Below are positions 46,091 to 53,920 of a DNA stretch of 64,000 bases, in pieces. Below the pieces are notes generated by a model. That model ran no database searches and had not been told where the DNA came from. It worked only from the letters and a program-made list of their open reading frames with translations. This stretch comes from Senimuribacter intestinalis (GTDB lineage: Bacteria > Bacillota > Clostridia > Peptostreptococcales > Anaerovoracaceae). The position numbers were made by a program, and so were the translations under genes. The DNA lies in contig CALPCJ010000001.1 of assembly GCA_943192975.1 (NCBI GenBank), forward strand, positions 310,001 to 374,000, in the 5' to 3' direction. Numbering within the stretch: the stretch's first letter is position 1; each line of letters starts with the position of its first letter.

Positions 46091-46154
46091 CAATATTTTC
46101 ACCTCCCAGCATATCATTTCTCCTATAGTATTCCCACTACCCGTAGATATAAAA

Positions 46155-46183
46155 ATTATATCTTGACCTATCTACCGAATCAA
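46155..46183 (-). promoter_or_regulatory. Promoter of the Fic gene
   Basis: On the minus strand TTGATT (46178-46183) and TATAAT (46155-46160) are 17 bp apart, about 60 bases before the ATG; GGGAGG lies 11 bases before that start. Confidence 0.65.
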
Positions 46184-46225
46184 TGAAATGATTTTGTGTT
46201 TCAGACTGCTTCTATGCACATTTTT

Positions 46226-47149
46226 CTATATACTTTTATTTTGGGACGGAATCTGCGCAATCACCACTGCCGCAAAGATAACAGCACATCCTATCCCCTC
46301 TATGATAGTAAGGTGCTCTTTCAGTATCAGCACTCCAAATATTACAGAAAATACTGCCTCCAAACTCAAAATCAGTGATGCAACCGCCGGCTCCGTATCT
46401 TTTTGACCCAGAACCTGTCCGGTATATCCGACACCAGTAGAAATCACACCGCAGTACAGGATCGGAAGCCAGCAATCCAAAATGTCTGAAAGCACCGGCG
46501 TTTCAAAAATCAGCATACAGGCGATTCCTATGACACCGCTTGTAAGAAACTGCACACATGAAAGTCTGATTCCATCGCACTTCGGCGAAAAACAATCTAC
46601 TGCCAAAATGTGAACAGAAAACGCAACTACACATAGCAGGATATACAGTTCTCCTGTACTGAGTCGAAATCCCTCTCTCTTTCCTGCCATAGTAAGCAGG
46701 TAAAAGCCAAATGCCCCTAACAATATACTGACCCATATCAGCGTTCTTACATGCTTGCCAAGAAAAAGCCCAAGCAGCGGAACGATTACTATGTACAGAG
46801 AGGTGATAAAACCAGCCTTCCCAGCACTTGTTTCAAAATAGAACCCAAACTGCTGCAGTGATGTTGCCAAGCATAAAAAACATCCGCAGCATATGCCTCC
46901 AATCAGCAGGTTTTTCTTATCTTCTTTCTCATCTCGCTTCACTTCCCTGGAGCTTCCTGCACTCTTGTCTTTTCCTGCTACCTTAAGTAAATAAATTACC
47001 GGTATTAGCGCCAGACCTCCAATAAACATGCGAATTCCATTATATGTAAACGGTTGTAATACTGCTCCCGCTTTCTGTGCTACAAGTCCGCCGCCCCAAA
47101 TGACTGCTGTCATAAGCAGTACTAAATTGCTTTTAAAGCTATTTTTCAT
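46226..47149 (-). CDS. DMT superfamily transporter, EamA type
   Basis: 307 residues with ten predicted membrane segments in two EamA repeats; LVLLMTAVIWGGGLVAQKAG at residues 9-28 starts the first and AVDCFSPKCDGIRLSCVQF the second. A charged insert (KDKSAG to KDEKEDKKN) lies between helices 2 and 3. It exports or imports small metabolites. GATGAGG lies before the ATG, and a TATAAT (47176-47181, minus strand) is just upstream. The N-terminus is similar to the partial permease at 1-200. Confidence 0.9.
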   Translation of the reverse strand: MKNSFKSNLVLLMTAVIWGGGLVAQKAGAVLQPFTYNGIRMFIGGLALIPVIYLLKVAGKDKSAGSSREVKRDEKEDKKNLLIGGICCGCFLCLATSLQQFGFYFETSAGKAGFITSLYIVIVPLLGLFLGKHVRTLIWVSILLGAFGFYLLTMAGKREGFRLSTGELYILLCVVAFSVHILAVDCFSPKCDGIRLSCVQFLTSGVIGIACMLIFETPVLSDILDCWLPILYCGVISTGVGYTGQVLGQKDTEPAVASLILSLEAVFSVIFGVLILKEHLTIIEGIGCAVIFAAVVIAQIPSQNKSI

Positions 47150-47222
47150 GTCCTCATCCTTTCCTGTTTTTAATCATTATAACACCGCCTGTTTTTTCTG
47201 AAACAACCATGTTAGAAAAATA

Positions 47223-47259
47223 AGACCAACCAAACAGAAACTTGGTTGGTCTCTTTTTT
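47223..47259. terminator. Strong hairpin between divergent EamA and LysE genes
   Basis: An 11-bp perfect stem (AGACCAACCAA 47223-47233 / TTGGTTGGTCT 47242-47252) is followed by a T-run on the plus strand and by TTATTTTT on the minus strand. It lies between two divergent promoters with no gene ending here, so it may insulate them or be left from a lost gene. Confidence 0.7.
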
Positions 47260-47273
47260 CCCGTCTTGGTGGG

Positions 47274-47301
47274 TTACAAAGGCAGTTTTCTGTGGTATGA
47301 T
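47274..47301 (+). promoter_or_regulatory. lysE promoter
   Basis: TTACAA (47274-47279) and TATGAT (47296-47301) with a 16-bp spacer, about 33 bases before the ATG. Confidence 0.55.
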
Positions 47302-47333
47302 TTTATTGATATTAACTTAGAAGGAGTTTTTTT

Positions 47334-47945
47334 ATGCCACTTTTTTTACAAGGATTTACCATCGGACTTGCCTATGTAGCACCCATTGGTCTACAGAACC
47401 TCTTTGTTATCAACACTGCACTGACACAAAAAAAGAGCCGTGTCTATCTGACTGCTCTAATTGTCACGTTTTTTGATGTTACGCTGGCATTAGCCTGCTT
47501 TTTCGGCATCGGCGCCATTATGTCAGCTTTTGAGTGGTTGCAGATGATTGTCCTCGGCGCAGGCAGTCTAATTGTCATGTGGATTGGAATCGGTCTTCTA
47601 CGAGCAAAGGACAGTATGGATACCTCCACCAAAGTCGATATTCCGATTTTGAAGGTGATTTCCAGCGCATGCGTTGTTACCTGGTTCAATCCCCAGGCAA
47701 TCATCGACGGCACCATGCTACTCGGCGCATTTCGAACTACCCTGCCGAAAGAGCATGTAGCGGAGTTTATTCTGGGTGTCAATTTATCATCCTTTGTGTG
47801 GTTTTTCGGCATCTCTACAATCTTAGCTCTGTTCAGCGCCAAATTCAACGACAAAGTGCTTCGCATTATCAATATCATCTGCGGCGCAATCATCGTATTC
47901 TACGGTGCAAAACTATTCATCAATTTTGTGCAGATGGTTGTGTAA
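47334..47945 (+). CDS. LysE/ArgO-family amino acid exporter
   Basis: 203 residues and about six membrane segments. FTIGLAYVAPIGLQNLFVIN at residues 8-27 is the LysE/ArgO N-terminal signature, and TWFNPQAIIDGTMLLG the conserved NPxA-like second motif. These proteins export basic amino acids such as lysine or arginine, which suits an arginine-rich metabolism. AAGGAG precedes the ATG. A deleted copy of the same gene lies at 44956 beside a MocR regulator. Confidence 0.93.
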   Translation: MPLFLQGFTIGLAYVAPIGLQNLFVINTALTQKKSRVYLTALIVTFFDVTLALACFFGIGAIMSAFEWLQMIVLGAGSLIVMWIGIGLLRAKDSMDTSTKVDIPILKVISSACVVTWFNPQAIIDGTMLLGAFRTTLPKEHVAEFILGVNLSSFVWFFGISTILALFSAKFNDKVLRIINIICGAIIVFYGAKLFINFVQMVV

Positions 47946-47952
47946 TTACATT

Positions 47953-47995
47953 AAAAGAGCGAGTCCCTCTAGTTACCAGACGACTCGCTCTTTTT
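47953..47995 (+). terminator. lysE terminator
   Basis: AAAAGAGCGAGTC (47953-47965) pairs with GACTCGCTCTTTT (47982-47994), followed by a T-run. Confidence 0.9.
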
Positions 47996-48102
47996 ATTGC
48001 ATTTTAGGAGAATTAGTCATTGCGCCTATGTTTGTTAATCCCTGTAATACTGCTGGGTAAATCTTTACTAACGCCTATAAGAGGAATTGATATTTTCTCT
48101 CC

Positions 48103-48159
48103 TCATATAATTCCCAGCACGATACCCACATAATCCACAATCAGCCCTAATACTTCCAT
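48103..48159 (-). CDS. Possible 18-residue hydrophobic peptide
   Basis: ATG at 48159 with GGAGG 7 bases upstream begins MEVLGLIVDYVGIVLGII and stops at TGA 48103. A promoter fits: TTGAAT (48236-48241) and TAAACT (48213-48218) on the minus strand, 17 bp apart. The same frame continues past the TGA for 29 more codons (GEKISIPLIGVSKDLPSSIT, ending HRRND) to TAA 48013, so it may be a 48-codon gene with a nonsense codon. A tiny membrane peptide or type I toxin is possible; I recognise no family. Confidence 0.4.
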   Translation of the reverse strand: MEVLGLIVDYVGIVLGII

Positions 48160-48677
48160 CTTAGTTCCTCCAATCCAATGTGCTTCATTTCGGTATCTTA
48201 CTATTTATTCATAGTTTACCATTTTTCGACGCAACATTCAATTTTATCTTACCTACAGACGCAGCAAAAGAGCGATTTAACCTAAATTGCCATTTTTTTA
48301 AAAAAGTGTATAAAAGATTCGCCTTGCCATTTTATATGCCTTGCAATTTATGCAAGATGTGGAATAGTTTTATAAAATTCTTACAAAAAACGCAAGATTT
48401 CAGTAATATAGCAAGAATAAATCCTCGCAAGAACAACTGCTAATTAAATCGTCTCAAATATGTTTATACATTTTTTTAGCATTTTTTGATTTTCGGTTAA
48501 GAATCCCACCTCCTTCTTATACACTTTTTTCTAAAAACACCTGTTTTAGGTTAAATCATTGCGGCGATAGCGCCTTGCCGTGCCCCCTGCAAACCACCTG
48601 CTATTTTCTAAAATATGTTATAATCCCTAAAACCAGGTGGAATACTGTTATAAGCGAAACACATCAGGAGGTATAAA
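48160..48677. other. AT-rich spacer before cfa
   Basis: No gene seen apart from the small peptide's promoter. It contains several TTGC / GCAA words, including the palindrome TTGCA-ATTTA-TGCAA (48341-48355), and an extended -10 (TGT-TATAAT, 48616-48624) about 55 bases before cfa without a recognisable -35. Confidence 0.45.
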
Positions 48678-49841
48678 ATGCTGAAAGAAAATGTTATGAT
48701 ACAGTTTTTAAAGAAGTTTGATGCTTGTCCTTTCACCATAAAAATGGGAAAAAAAGAGTATCAGATTGGAGATGGGATTCCTGCCTTTGCTGTTAAATTC
48801 CATAAAATGATTCCATTAGGCGATCTGTCCACCAGTACTTCTTTGGCACTAGGTGAAGCATACATGGACGGCAATCTGGAAGTTGAGGGCAGTCTTTATG
48901 AAGCGCTTGATCTTTTCCTTGGACAAATCGGAAAGTTTTCCACCGATCACAACGCACTGAAAAAGCTAATCTTCCCATCCAGATCAAAAAAGAATCAGGA
49001 AAAAGAGGTCAAAAGTCATTACGATATCGGCAATGATTTTTATAAATTATGGCTTGACGAAACGATGAGTTATTCCTGCGGCTATTTTCGATGCGCTAAC
49101 GACAGTCTCTATCAGGCACAGGTCAACAAAGTCGATTACATTCTGGAAAAACTATGCCTGAAGGAAGGCATGCGACTTCTGGATATCGGCTGCGGCTGGG
49201 GATTTCTTTTGATCAGGGCGGCAAAGAAATACGGTGTACGCGGCATGGGGATTACACTCAGTCAGGAACAGTATGACGAATTTAAGCGGCGAATTGAGGC
49301 AGAAGGACTTTCGGACCTGCTGGATGTCAGACTGATGGACTATCGGGATCTTGAGAAGTCCAATCTGCAGTTTGACCGCATTGTCAGCGTCGGTATGGTA
49401 GAACACGTGGGGCGCGGTAATTATCAACAGTTTATCGATTGTGCCGCACATGTGCTGAAACCAGGCGGATTATTTCTGCTTCACTTTATCAGTGCGCTGA
49501 AAGAATTTCCTGGCGATCCGTGGATAAAAAAATACATCTTTCCCGGCGGTGTCGTGCCAAGTCTCCGAGAAATGCTGACCTGTATGGCGGAAGATGATTT
49601 TCATACGCTGGATATAGAAAATCTGCGCAATCACTACAACCGCACTCTGTTATGCTGGGAAAAGAATTTTCGCGACCATATAGAAGAAGTTCAGAAGATG
49701 TTCGGAGAACGGTTCGTCCGCATGTGGGAGATGTATCTGTCCTCCTGTGCAGCCACATTTCACAACGGAATCACTGATCTTCACCAGATTCTTATGTCTA
49801 AAGGCGTAAACAACGATCTGCCTATGGTAAGATGGTATTAG
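48678..49841 (+). CDS. cfa: Cyclopropane-fatty-acyl-phospholipid synthase
   Basis: 387 residues, standard length. VKSHYDIGNDFYKLWLDETM (111-130) is the family signature, RLLDIGCGWGFLL (166-178) binds S-adenosylmethionine, and MVEHVGRGNYQQF is the next conserved block. It adds a methylene bridge to unsaturated acyl chains of membrane phospholipids, usually in stationary phase or under acid stress. AGGAGG lies 7 bases before the ATG. It stands alone between terminators. Confidence 0.96.
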   Translation: MLKENVMIQFLKKFDACPFTIKMGKKEYQIGDGIPAFAVKFHKMIPLGDLSTSTSLALGEAYMDGNLEVEGSLYEALDLFLGQIGKFSTDHNALKKLIFPSRSKKNQEKEVKSHYDIGNDFYKLWLDETMSYSCGYFRCANDSLYQAQVNKVDYILEKLCLKEGMRLLDIGCGWGFLLIRAAKKYGVRGMGITLSQEQYDEFKRRIEAEGLSDLLDVRLMDYRDLEKSNLQFDRIVSVGMVEHVGRGNYQQFIDCAAHVLKPGGLFLLHFISALKEFPGDPWIKKYIFPGGVVPSLREMLTCMAEDDFHTLDIENLRNHYNRTLLCWEKNFRDHIEEVQKMFGERFVRMWEMYLSSCAATFHNGITDLHQILMSKGVNNDLPMVRWY

Positions 49842-49894
49842 AAAAGAGCCAGGTCTGTCTCAAAATCAACTTTGCCTTAAATGGTGCATACGCA

Positions 49895-49929
49895 AAGAGG
49901 ATGTCTCATTTTATTTGAGACATCCTCTT
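49895..49929. terminator. Bidirectional hairpin between cfa and the DUF4430 gene
   Basis: A perfect 14-bp stem (49895-49908 / 49916-49929) with loop TTTTATT lies between the converging genes. T-tracts are short. Confidence 0.7.
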
Positions 49930-49937
49930 CATCTCAG

Positions 49938-52898
49938 CTATTTCTTTGTCCAAAGTCTGTTTGCGTATCTGCACTGTTTCAGCGCTGTCTTTGCAACCAG
50001 CTTCCCATCTTTATCATAGACTCTGAGCTGGACTTTGTAGTAGTACATCTGCCCTTTCTTTCCGGTAGTATTGGTATAAGTTTTTGCTTTCTTTGTTAAC
50101 GCTGCCTTATAGCCGGACGCTTTCTTTGTAGAACGGTAATATCTGTATTTTACAGTATAGCCCATCTCTTCCAGTTCTTTAACAGCTGTCTCCGTAGCCT
50201 TATCTGCTTTTACAGTGACTTTCACATTCTTCTTGCTGGTTCTTTCTGAGCGAGCGGTTAGTTTCATCGCACCAACCTTTCCCTTTACTGCTTCAGGGCC
50301 TGGAGAAAGCGGCGTGTTCGGATCGTCAATATCCGTTCCCGGCTCATCATCTGCAGGCGGCTCAATCCATCCTGCGGAAGCCCTTTCCTTTGTATAGTCA
50401 TCTGTATAATGGAATAGGATTACATCGCCGTCTTTGATGACCTGCTCTGCAACACCGTTTTTTACATATACACCATTAACCGTATACATCCAGCCAGAGT
50501 TCGGTCCGTTGTCAAACTCGGCAAGACCGTTGATGGCACTGATGTAGTTGCCGGTGCTGTTGGAAAATCCCATTCCCTTGACACTCAAGGCTTTTTCAAT
50601 CACATCCAGAACCGTTGCGTCCTTATCCACAGTCACTTCCATAGCAGAAATCCATTCCCGGTCGATTGTACCCTTTTTATAAGTATGTGAAACGCCGTCC
50701 TCGCCGTGCTTCTCATCACCGAGCAGAGTAAAGGTGACTTTTATCTTGTTATCCTCAGGCGCAGAAATTTGCTGTTCAGCTACAGTAATCTGCTGTTCCA
50801 CAGTCTTTTCCTGATAAGAAATTGTCACACCGGTTACATCTTTTGTAAGAGGTGCAGCTTCATAAGTATAGTCTGTAATTTCTTCTTTCTTTCCACTGTT
50901 ATATACTGCACTTACAACCATACCAGACGGGTTAAAATATTCTCCTGCGATATACGCCGTCTTTGAAGGCGCTTTTGTAATTTCAATCTTTGTCACTTCC
51001 AAAGGTGTTACAGTTACCGGTACTTCTGCGATTTTTCCTCCCAGGCTGACCATTACTTTCTGTGTATCCTTCTCCATAACAGAAGGCGTCACGCTGTAAC
51101 CGCCTGTTACAGTTCTCTCTGTGCCGTCTGCATAAGTGACTTTCAGACTCATACCTTCCCCATCAAAGGACTCGCCCTCAAAGTATGCTGTTTTTTTCGG
51201 CTGCGTAACCACTTCAACGACTTCGATGTCGCCGGCAGCGTCAGCTTTTTCGACCTGCAAGGTAATATCCGGCAAAATTCCAAAATATGCTGTCTGACTG
51301 ACTGCGGTAAAGTTTGGAGAAGCGCCTACTTCATAGGTAATTTCTCTGTGTGCGCCGTAGCTGCTTCCAAATCCAAAAGTGAAAAGACCCCCTTGGGATA
51401 CAGTCAGTGTGTCTTTTGTATAATCCGCCGGAATAGCTGCTGCATCGCCCTTTTTCAGGCTATAGTTAGTGCTGCCAAAGAACATAGTCTTTGTAATGCT
51501 AACCTGATTTTCCATAGTCTGCGCTTTGGCATTAGCTGCAAAATTGTACTGTGCTGCGGTTCCTCCAACGGTTTTACCTTCCATTCCTTCTACCGTCTGA
51601 TAGATTACCGCTGCTGACATATTATAAATTCCCGCTAGCTTATTGACAGGATGATACAATGTATCGAAACTGATTGCAAACTGGTCGCCTGCCACTAACG
51701 CCTTGCCCGGCGTAGTCTTGTTGGTAACCGCTGCTTTGACACCTTTCGCAGAAACCACCTGATAATCGCAGGCAGTTCCGTCGCTGACCTTCACAATATT
51801 TCTGCCTTCGACCAACTTTACAGTATAACTGCCGTCTGCATTTCTTTCAGCTGGCACAAACCCACCATAGTTCAGCTTTCCGCCAGCATAATTAGGATTT
51901 GCCACCTCTACAGAAGCAACTTCACCTGTCGGTGTAAATGTATAGCTTCCATGGGCATCATCATAAACTGTTTTTTCCCCGGCAGCATCAGTCATCTCTG
52001 TCAGATAGTAAATGATATCCAGCTCCGCATCCAAGTCATCCCCTGCGAGTTTTCCATTGCTGACGGTTGCGTTCGTCTCGGCATTTACCTTAGCGTTGAC
52101 ACTGACCGTACTATCAGATGATCCTACAGATACTACAAACACACCTGTATTTTCCGGCCAGATTGCACCAAAGAACGGACCGCCAACCGCAGAAATATTA
52201 TTAAAAGCGTCATAGGTTACAAGTACCACTGCAGTACCTTCCTTCTGCGCAGTCACTTTTCCACTTTCTGATACGGATACCACATCACTTGGTGTTCCGT
52301 CAAAGTTGACAGCCTCATAGTGATAGTCCGGCTCAATAAAGTAATTATTTGTAAGGGTGTCTACTGCCTCCCAGTTTCTCAGAGATACGATCTGGTATTC
52401 GTCGTTTTTCTTCAACTTCAGATAGCCTGCGGGATTGATGTTCAGATAAATGTCTGCCATGTTGTAATTCTTATTTGAAGTTGAAGCTTTATCGACGGTT
52501 TTAGCGTTTTTTCCTTCCGGCTTCAAATCGCTTTCAGAAACATTTAAGATATACGTATCTTTGGACGCTGCCGGTGACTTGAATTTTCCGGTATAAGTCA
52601 CATAGCCTTTCCCACTGATTCTGAAATTGTAATCCTTGTTTGCCGGCAGATTATAGGATACCGTCTTCAGCCCTTCCTCAGCCGGCACTTCACCAATAGT
52701 CTCCTGCTCTATAAACGGCTTGAAGTGTTTTTCCTTCGTGCCGACAAATACTTTTGCATCCGCCGGCACAGTAATCTGTACATTTCCTGTCTGCACATCT
52801 GCTTCCGCAGCAAATGCCATAGACGGCATCATGCAAAGTACCATGACGATACTTAGAAGAATGGCAGAAAATTTCTTTACTGTTTCGTTTTTCTTCAT
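49938..52898 (-). CDS. Secreted multidomain protein with Ig-like repeats and DUF4430 (transcobalamin-like) domain
   Basis: 986 residues. A signal peptide is clear (KKFSAILLSIVMVLCMMPSM, then AFA-A cleavage near residue 31). A BIG2-like segment (VVSVSESGKVTAQKEGTAVV) lies near residue 220, two related Ig-like units start KTAYFEGESFDGEGM and KTAYIAGEYFNPSGM (roughly 560-705), then DUF4430 (VLDVIEKALS to NGPNSGWMYTVNGVYVKNG, roughly 715-840), an acidic Pro-rich linker and a Lys-rich C-terminal domain. No LPXTG or membrane anchor is visible. DUF4430 resembles the C-terminal domain of transcobalamin. The cobalamin riboswitch upstream supports extracellular B12 capture, an inference. Confidence 0.85.
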   Translation of the reverse strand: MKKNETVKKFSAILLSIVMVLCMMPSMAFAAEADVQTGNVQITVPADAKVFVGTKEKHFKPFIEQETIGEVPAEEGLKTVSYNLPANKDYNFRISGKGYVTYTGKFKSPAASKDTYILNVSESDLKPEGKNAKTVDKASTSNKNYNMADIYLNINPAGYLKLKKNDEYQIVSLRNWEAVDTLTNNYFIEPDYHYEAVNFDGTPSDVVSVSESGKVTAQKEGTAVVLVTYDAFNNISAVGGPFFGAIWPENTGVFVVSVGSSDSTVSVNAKVNAETNATVSNGKLAGDDLDAELDIIYYLTEMTDAAGEKTVYDDAHGSYTFTPTGEVASVEVANPNYAGGKLNYGGFVPAERNADGSYTVKLVEGRNIVKVSDGTACDYQVVSAKGVKAAVTNKTTPGKALVAGDQFAISFDTLYHPVNKLAGIYNMSAAVIYQTVEGMEGKTVGGTAAQYNFAANAKAQTMENQVSITKTMFFGSTNYSLKKGDAAAIPADYTKDTLTVSQGGLFTFGFGSSYGAHREITYEVGASPNFTAVSQTAYFGILPDITLQVEKADAAGDIEVVEVVTQPKKTAYFEGESFDGEGMSLKVTYADGTERTVTGGYSVTPSVMEKDTQKVMVSLGGKIAEVPVTVTPLEVTKIEITKAPSKTAYIAGEYFNPSGMVVSAVYNSGKKEEITDYTYEAAPLTKDVTGVTISYQEKTVEQQITVAEQQISAPEDNKIKVTFTLLGDEKHGEDGVSHTYKKGTIDREWISAMEVTVDKDATVLDVIEKALSVKGMGFSNSTGNYISAINGLAEFDNGPNSGWMYTVNGVYVKNGVAEQVIKDGDVILFHYTDDYTKERASAGWIEPPADDEPGTDIDDPNTPLSPGPEAVKGKVGAMKLTARSERTSKKNVKVTVKADKATETAVKELEEMGYTVKYRYYRSTKKASGYKAALTKKAKTYTNTTGKKGQMYYYKVQLRVYDKDGKLVAKTALKQCRYANRLWTKK

Positions 52899-52926
52899 GT
52901 GTTCTTCCTTTCTACATTTCTGCCCA

Positions 52927-52956
52927 CAAAAAAACTGCAGGCTCTTTGCCTACAGT
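52927..52956 (-). terminator. Riboswitch expression-platform terminator
   Basis: On the minus strand ACTGTAGGC pairs with GCCTGCAGT (52934-52956), followed by seven T residues. It lies between the cobalamin aptamer and the DUF4430 start codon. Confidence 0.85.
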
Positions 52957-52984
52957 CCGCATTTACTGTATCTAAACTCTGGAT

Positions 52985-53195
52985 TCTTACGGTTACCTCG
53001 CCGCGGAATCCTCATCTCATGCAGGTCTCCTGGCTCATGGATTATCGTTTTTCTTTCCCTTCCCAGGTCTCCCCAGTGGGTGGCTCTTCACCAGTGGTAA
53101 AAACAATCCAATTACAGTGGCGGGTCCGCGCAAGGCTCTCACTTGCTTCCCTCTTAGCTCCCCTGTGGTACGCACAAGGAAGAACACAAAATGGT
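52985..53195 (-). ncRNA. Cobalamin (B12) riboswitch
   Basis: On the minus strand the B12 box AGCCAGGAGACCTGC (53021-53035) is near consensus, GCCACTG (53115-53121) is the conserved internal element, and GGGAAGCAAGTGAGAGCC (53134-53151) the 5' part of the core. The order and spacing are those of the cobalamin aptamer. A terminator follows, so binding of cobalamin should stop transcription into the DUF4430 gene. Ends are approximate. Confidence 0.92.
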
Positions 53196-53269
53196 TTCTT
53201 TATATTTTGTTTTTAATTATAATCTGGAGAGACTTTGGATTTCCTTTTCGCAAAGCTAACTCCTATTTC

Positions 53270-53298
53270 ATTATATCCTTGTGATTATTTTTTTGCAA
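53270..53298 (-). promoter_or_regulatory. Promoter of the riboswitch-DUF4430 transcript
   Basis: On the minus strand TTGCAA (53293-53298) and TATAAT (53270-53275) are 17 bp apart, about 70 bases before the aptamer. Confidence 0.7.
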
Positions 53299-53361
53299 TA
53301 CAATATTTTCAAATATATACTATACATAAATGGCAATAGGTCAAAACGAGACAATTTCTTG

Positions 53362-53390
53362 TTGCATTTCCACTGCACAATTGTTATATA
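53362..53390 (+). promoter_or_regulatory. Promoter of the sigma/anti-sigma operon
   Basis: TTGCAT (53362-53367) and TATATA (53385-53390) are 17 bp apart, 45 bases before the sigma start. Confidence 0.5.
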
Positions 53391-53434
53391 TGTAAATAGA
53401 ACAAAATACTGCCGAAAGGAGGTGCGCAAATGTC

Positions 53435-53920
53435 ATGGACAGCAAGGTGCTGGAGCAGCTTTACCGCAAATACGAGAGAGAGCTATACCTGTATATTTAT
53501 TCCATCTGTAAAGACAAGCATGCGACGGAAGATCTGCTGCAGGAAACTTTTTTAAAAGCCATTCTGGCTCTGCCAGACGGTCATACCAATATGCGTGCCT
53601 GGCTTTACCTGGTAGCAAGAAACCTGACCTATAATGCAATAAAAAAAGCAGGAAGGTATGAGAACATGACAACTGACCCTGCAGCGAAAAAAAGCGCAGA
53701 GCCGCTGGAAATCATTTTGCAACAGGAACAGTACCAGCTGCTCTATAAAAACCTGCAGCGGCTTTCCGCAAGATCGAGGGAAATTTTAATCATGCAGTAC
53801 TTCGGCCAGCTATCCCACAAGGAAATAGGCGCTGTACTGGCAATGACTCCGTCAGCTGTGCGCATGGCAGCTGTACGAGCCAGAAAAGAACTGAAAACCC
53901 ATATGGAGGAAGAAAAATGA
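53435..53920 (+). CDS. ECF-type RNA polymerase sigma factor
   Basis: 161 residues with sigma-70 region 2 (KYERELYLYIYSICKDKHAT, then EDLLQETFLKAI, residues 12-43) and region 4 (LSARSREILIMQYFGQLSHK, then EIGAVLAMTPSAVRMAAVRA, about 110-150). ECF factors direct RNA polymerase to stress or surface-signal promoters. GGAGG is 12 bases before the ATG, a little far. The stop overlaps the ATG of the next gene (ATGA), as for a sigma/anti-sigma pair. It is divergent from the B12-controlled secreted protein gene. Its target promoters are not evident. Confidence 0.92.
   Translation: MDSKVLEQLYRKYERELYLYIYSICKDKHATEDLLQETFLKAILALPDGHTNMRAWLYLVARNLTYNAIKKAGRYENMTTDPAAKKSAEPLEIILQQEQYQLLYKNLQRLSARSREILIMQYFGQLSHKEIGAVLAMTPSAVRMAAVRARKELKTHMEEEK

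Noticed and set aside
47223..47259. T-box or amino-acid riboswitch in the lysE leader
   Set aside because: The hairpin lies upstream of the lysE promoter and there is no T-box sequence or specifier loop.
48103..48105. TGA in the small peptide frame as selenocysteine
   Set aside because: A weak GAGGA/TCCTC hairpin follows, but it lacks a recognisable SECIS arrangement and no selenoprotein family fits.
49880..49887. ATGGTGCA near the cfa terminator as another copy of the 26037-26372 arms
   Set aside because: No partner arm occurs 27 or 35 bases away; a chance word.
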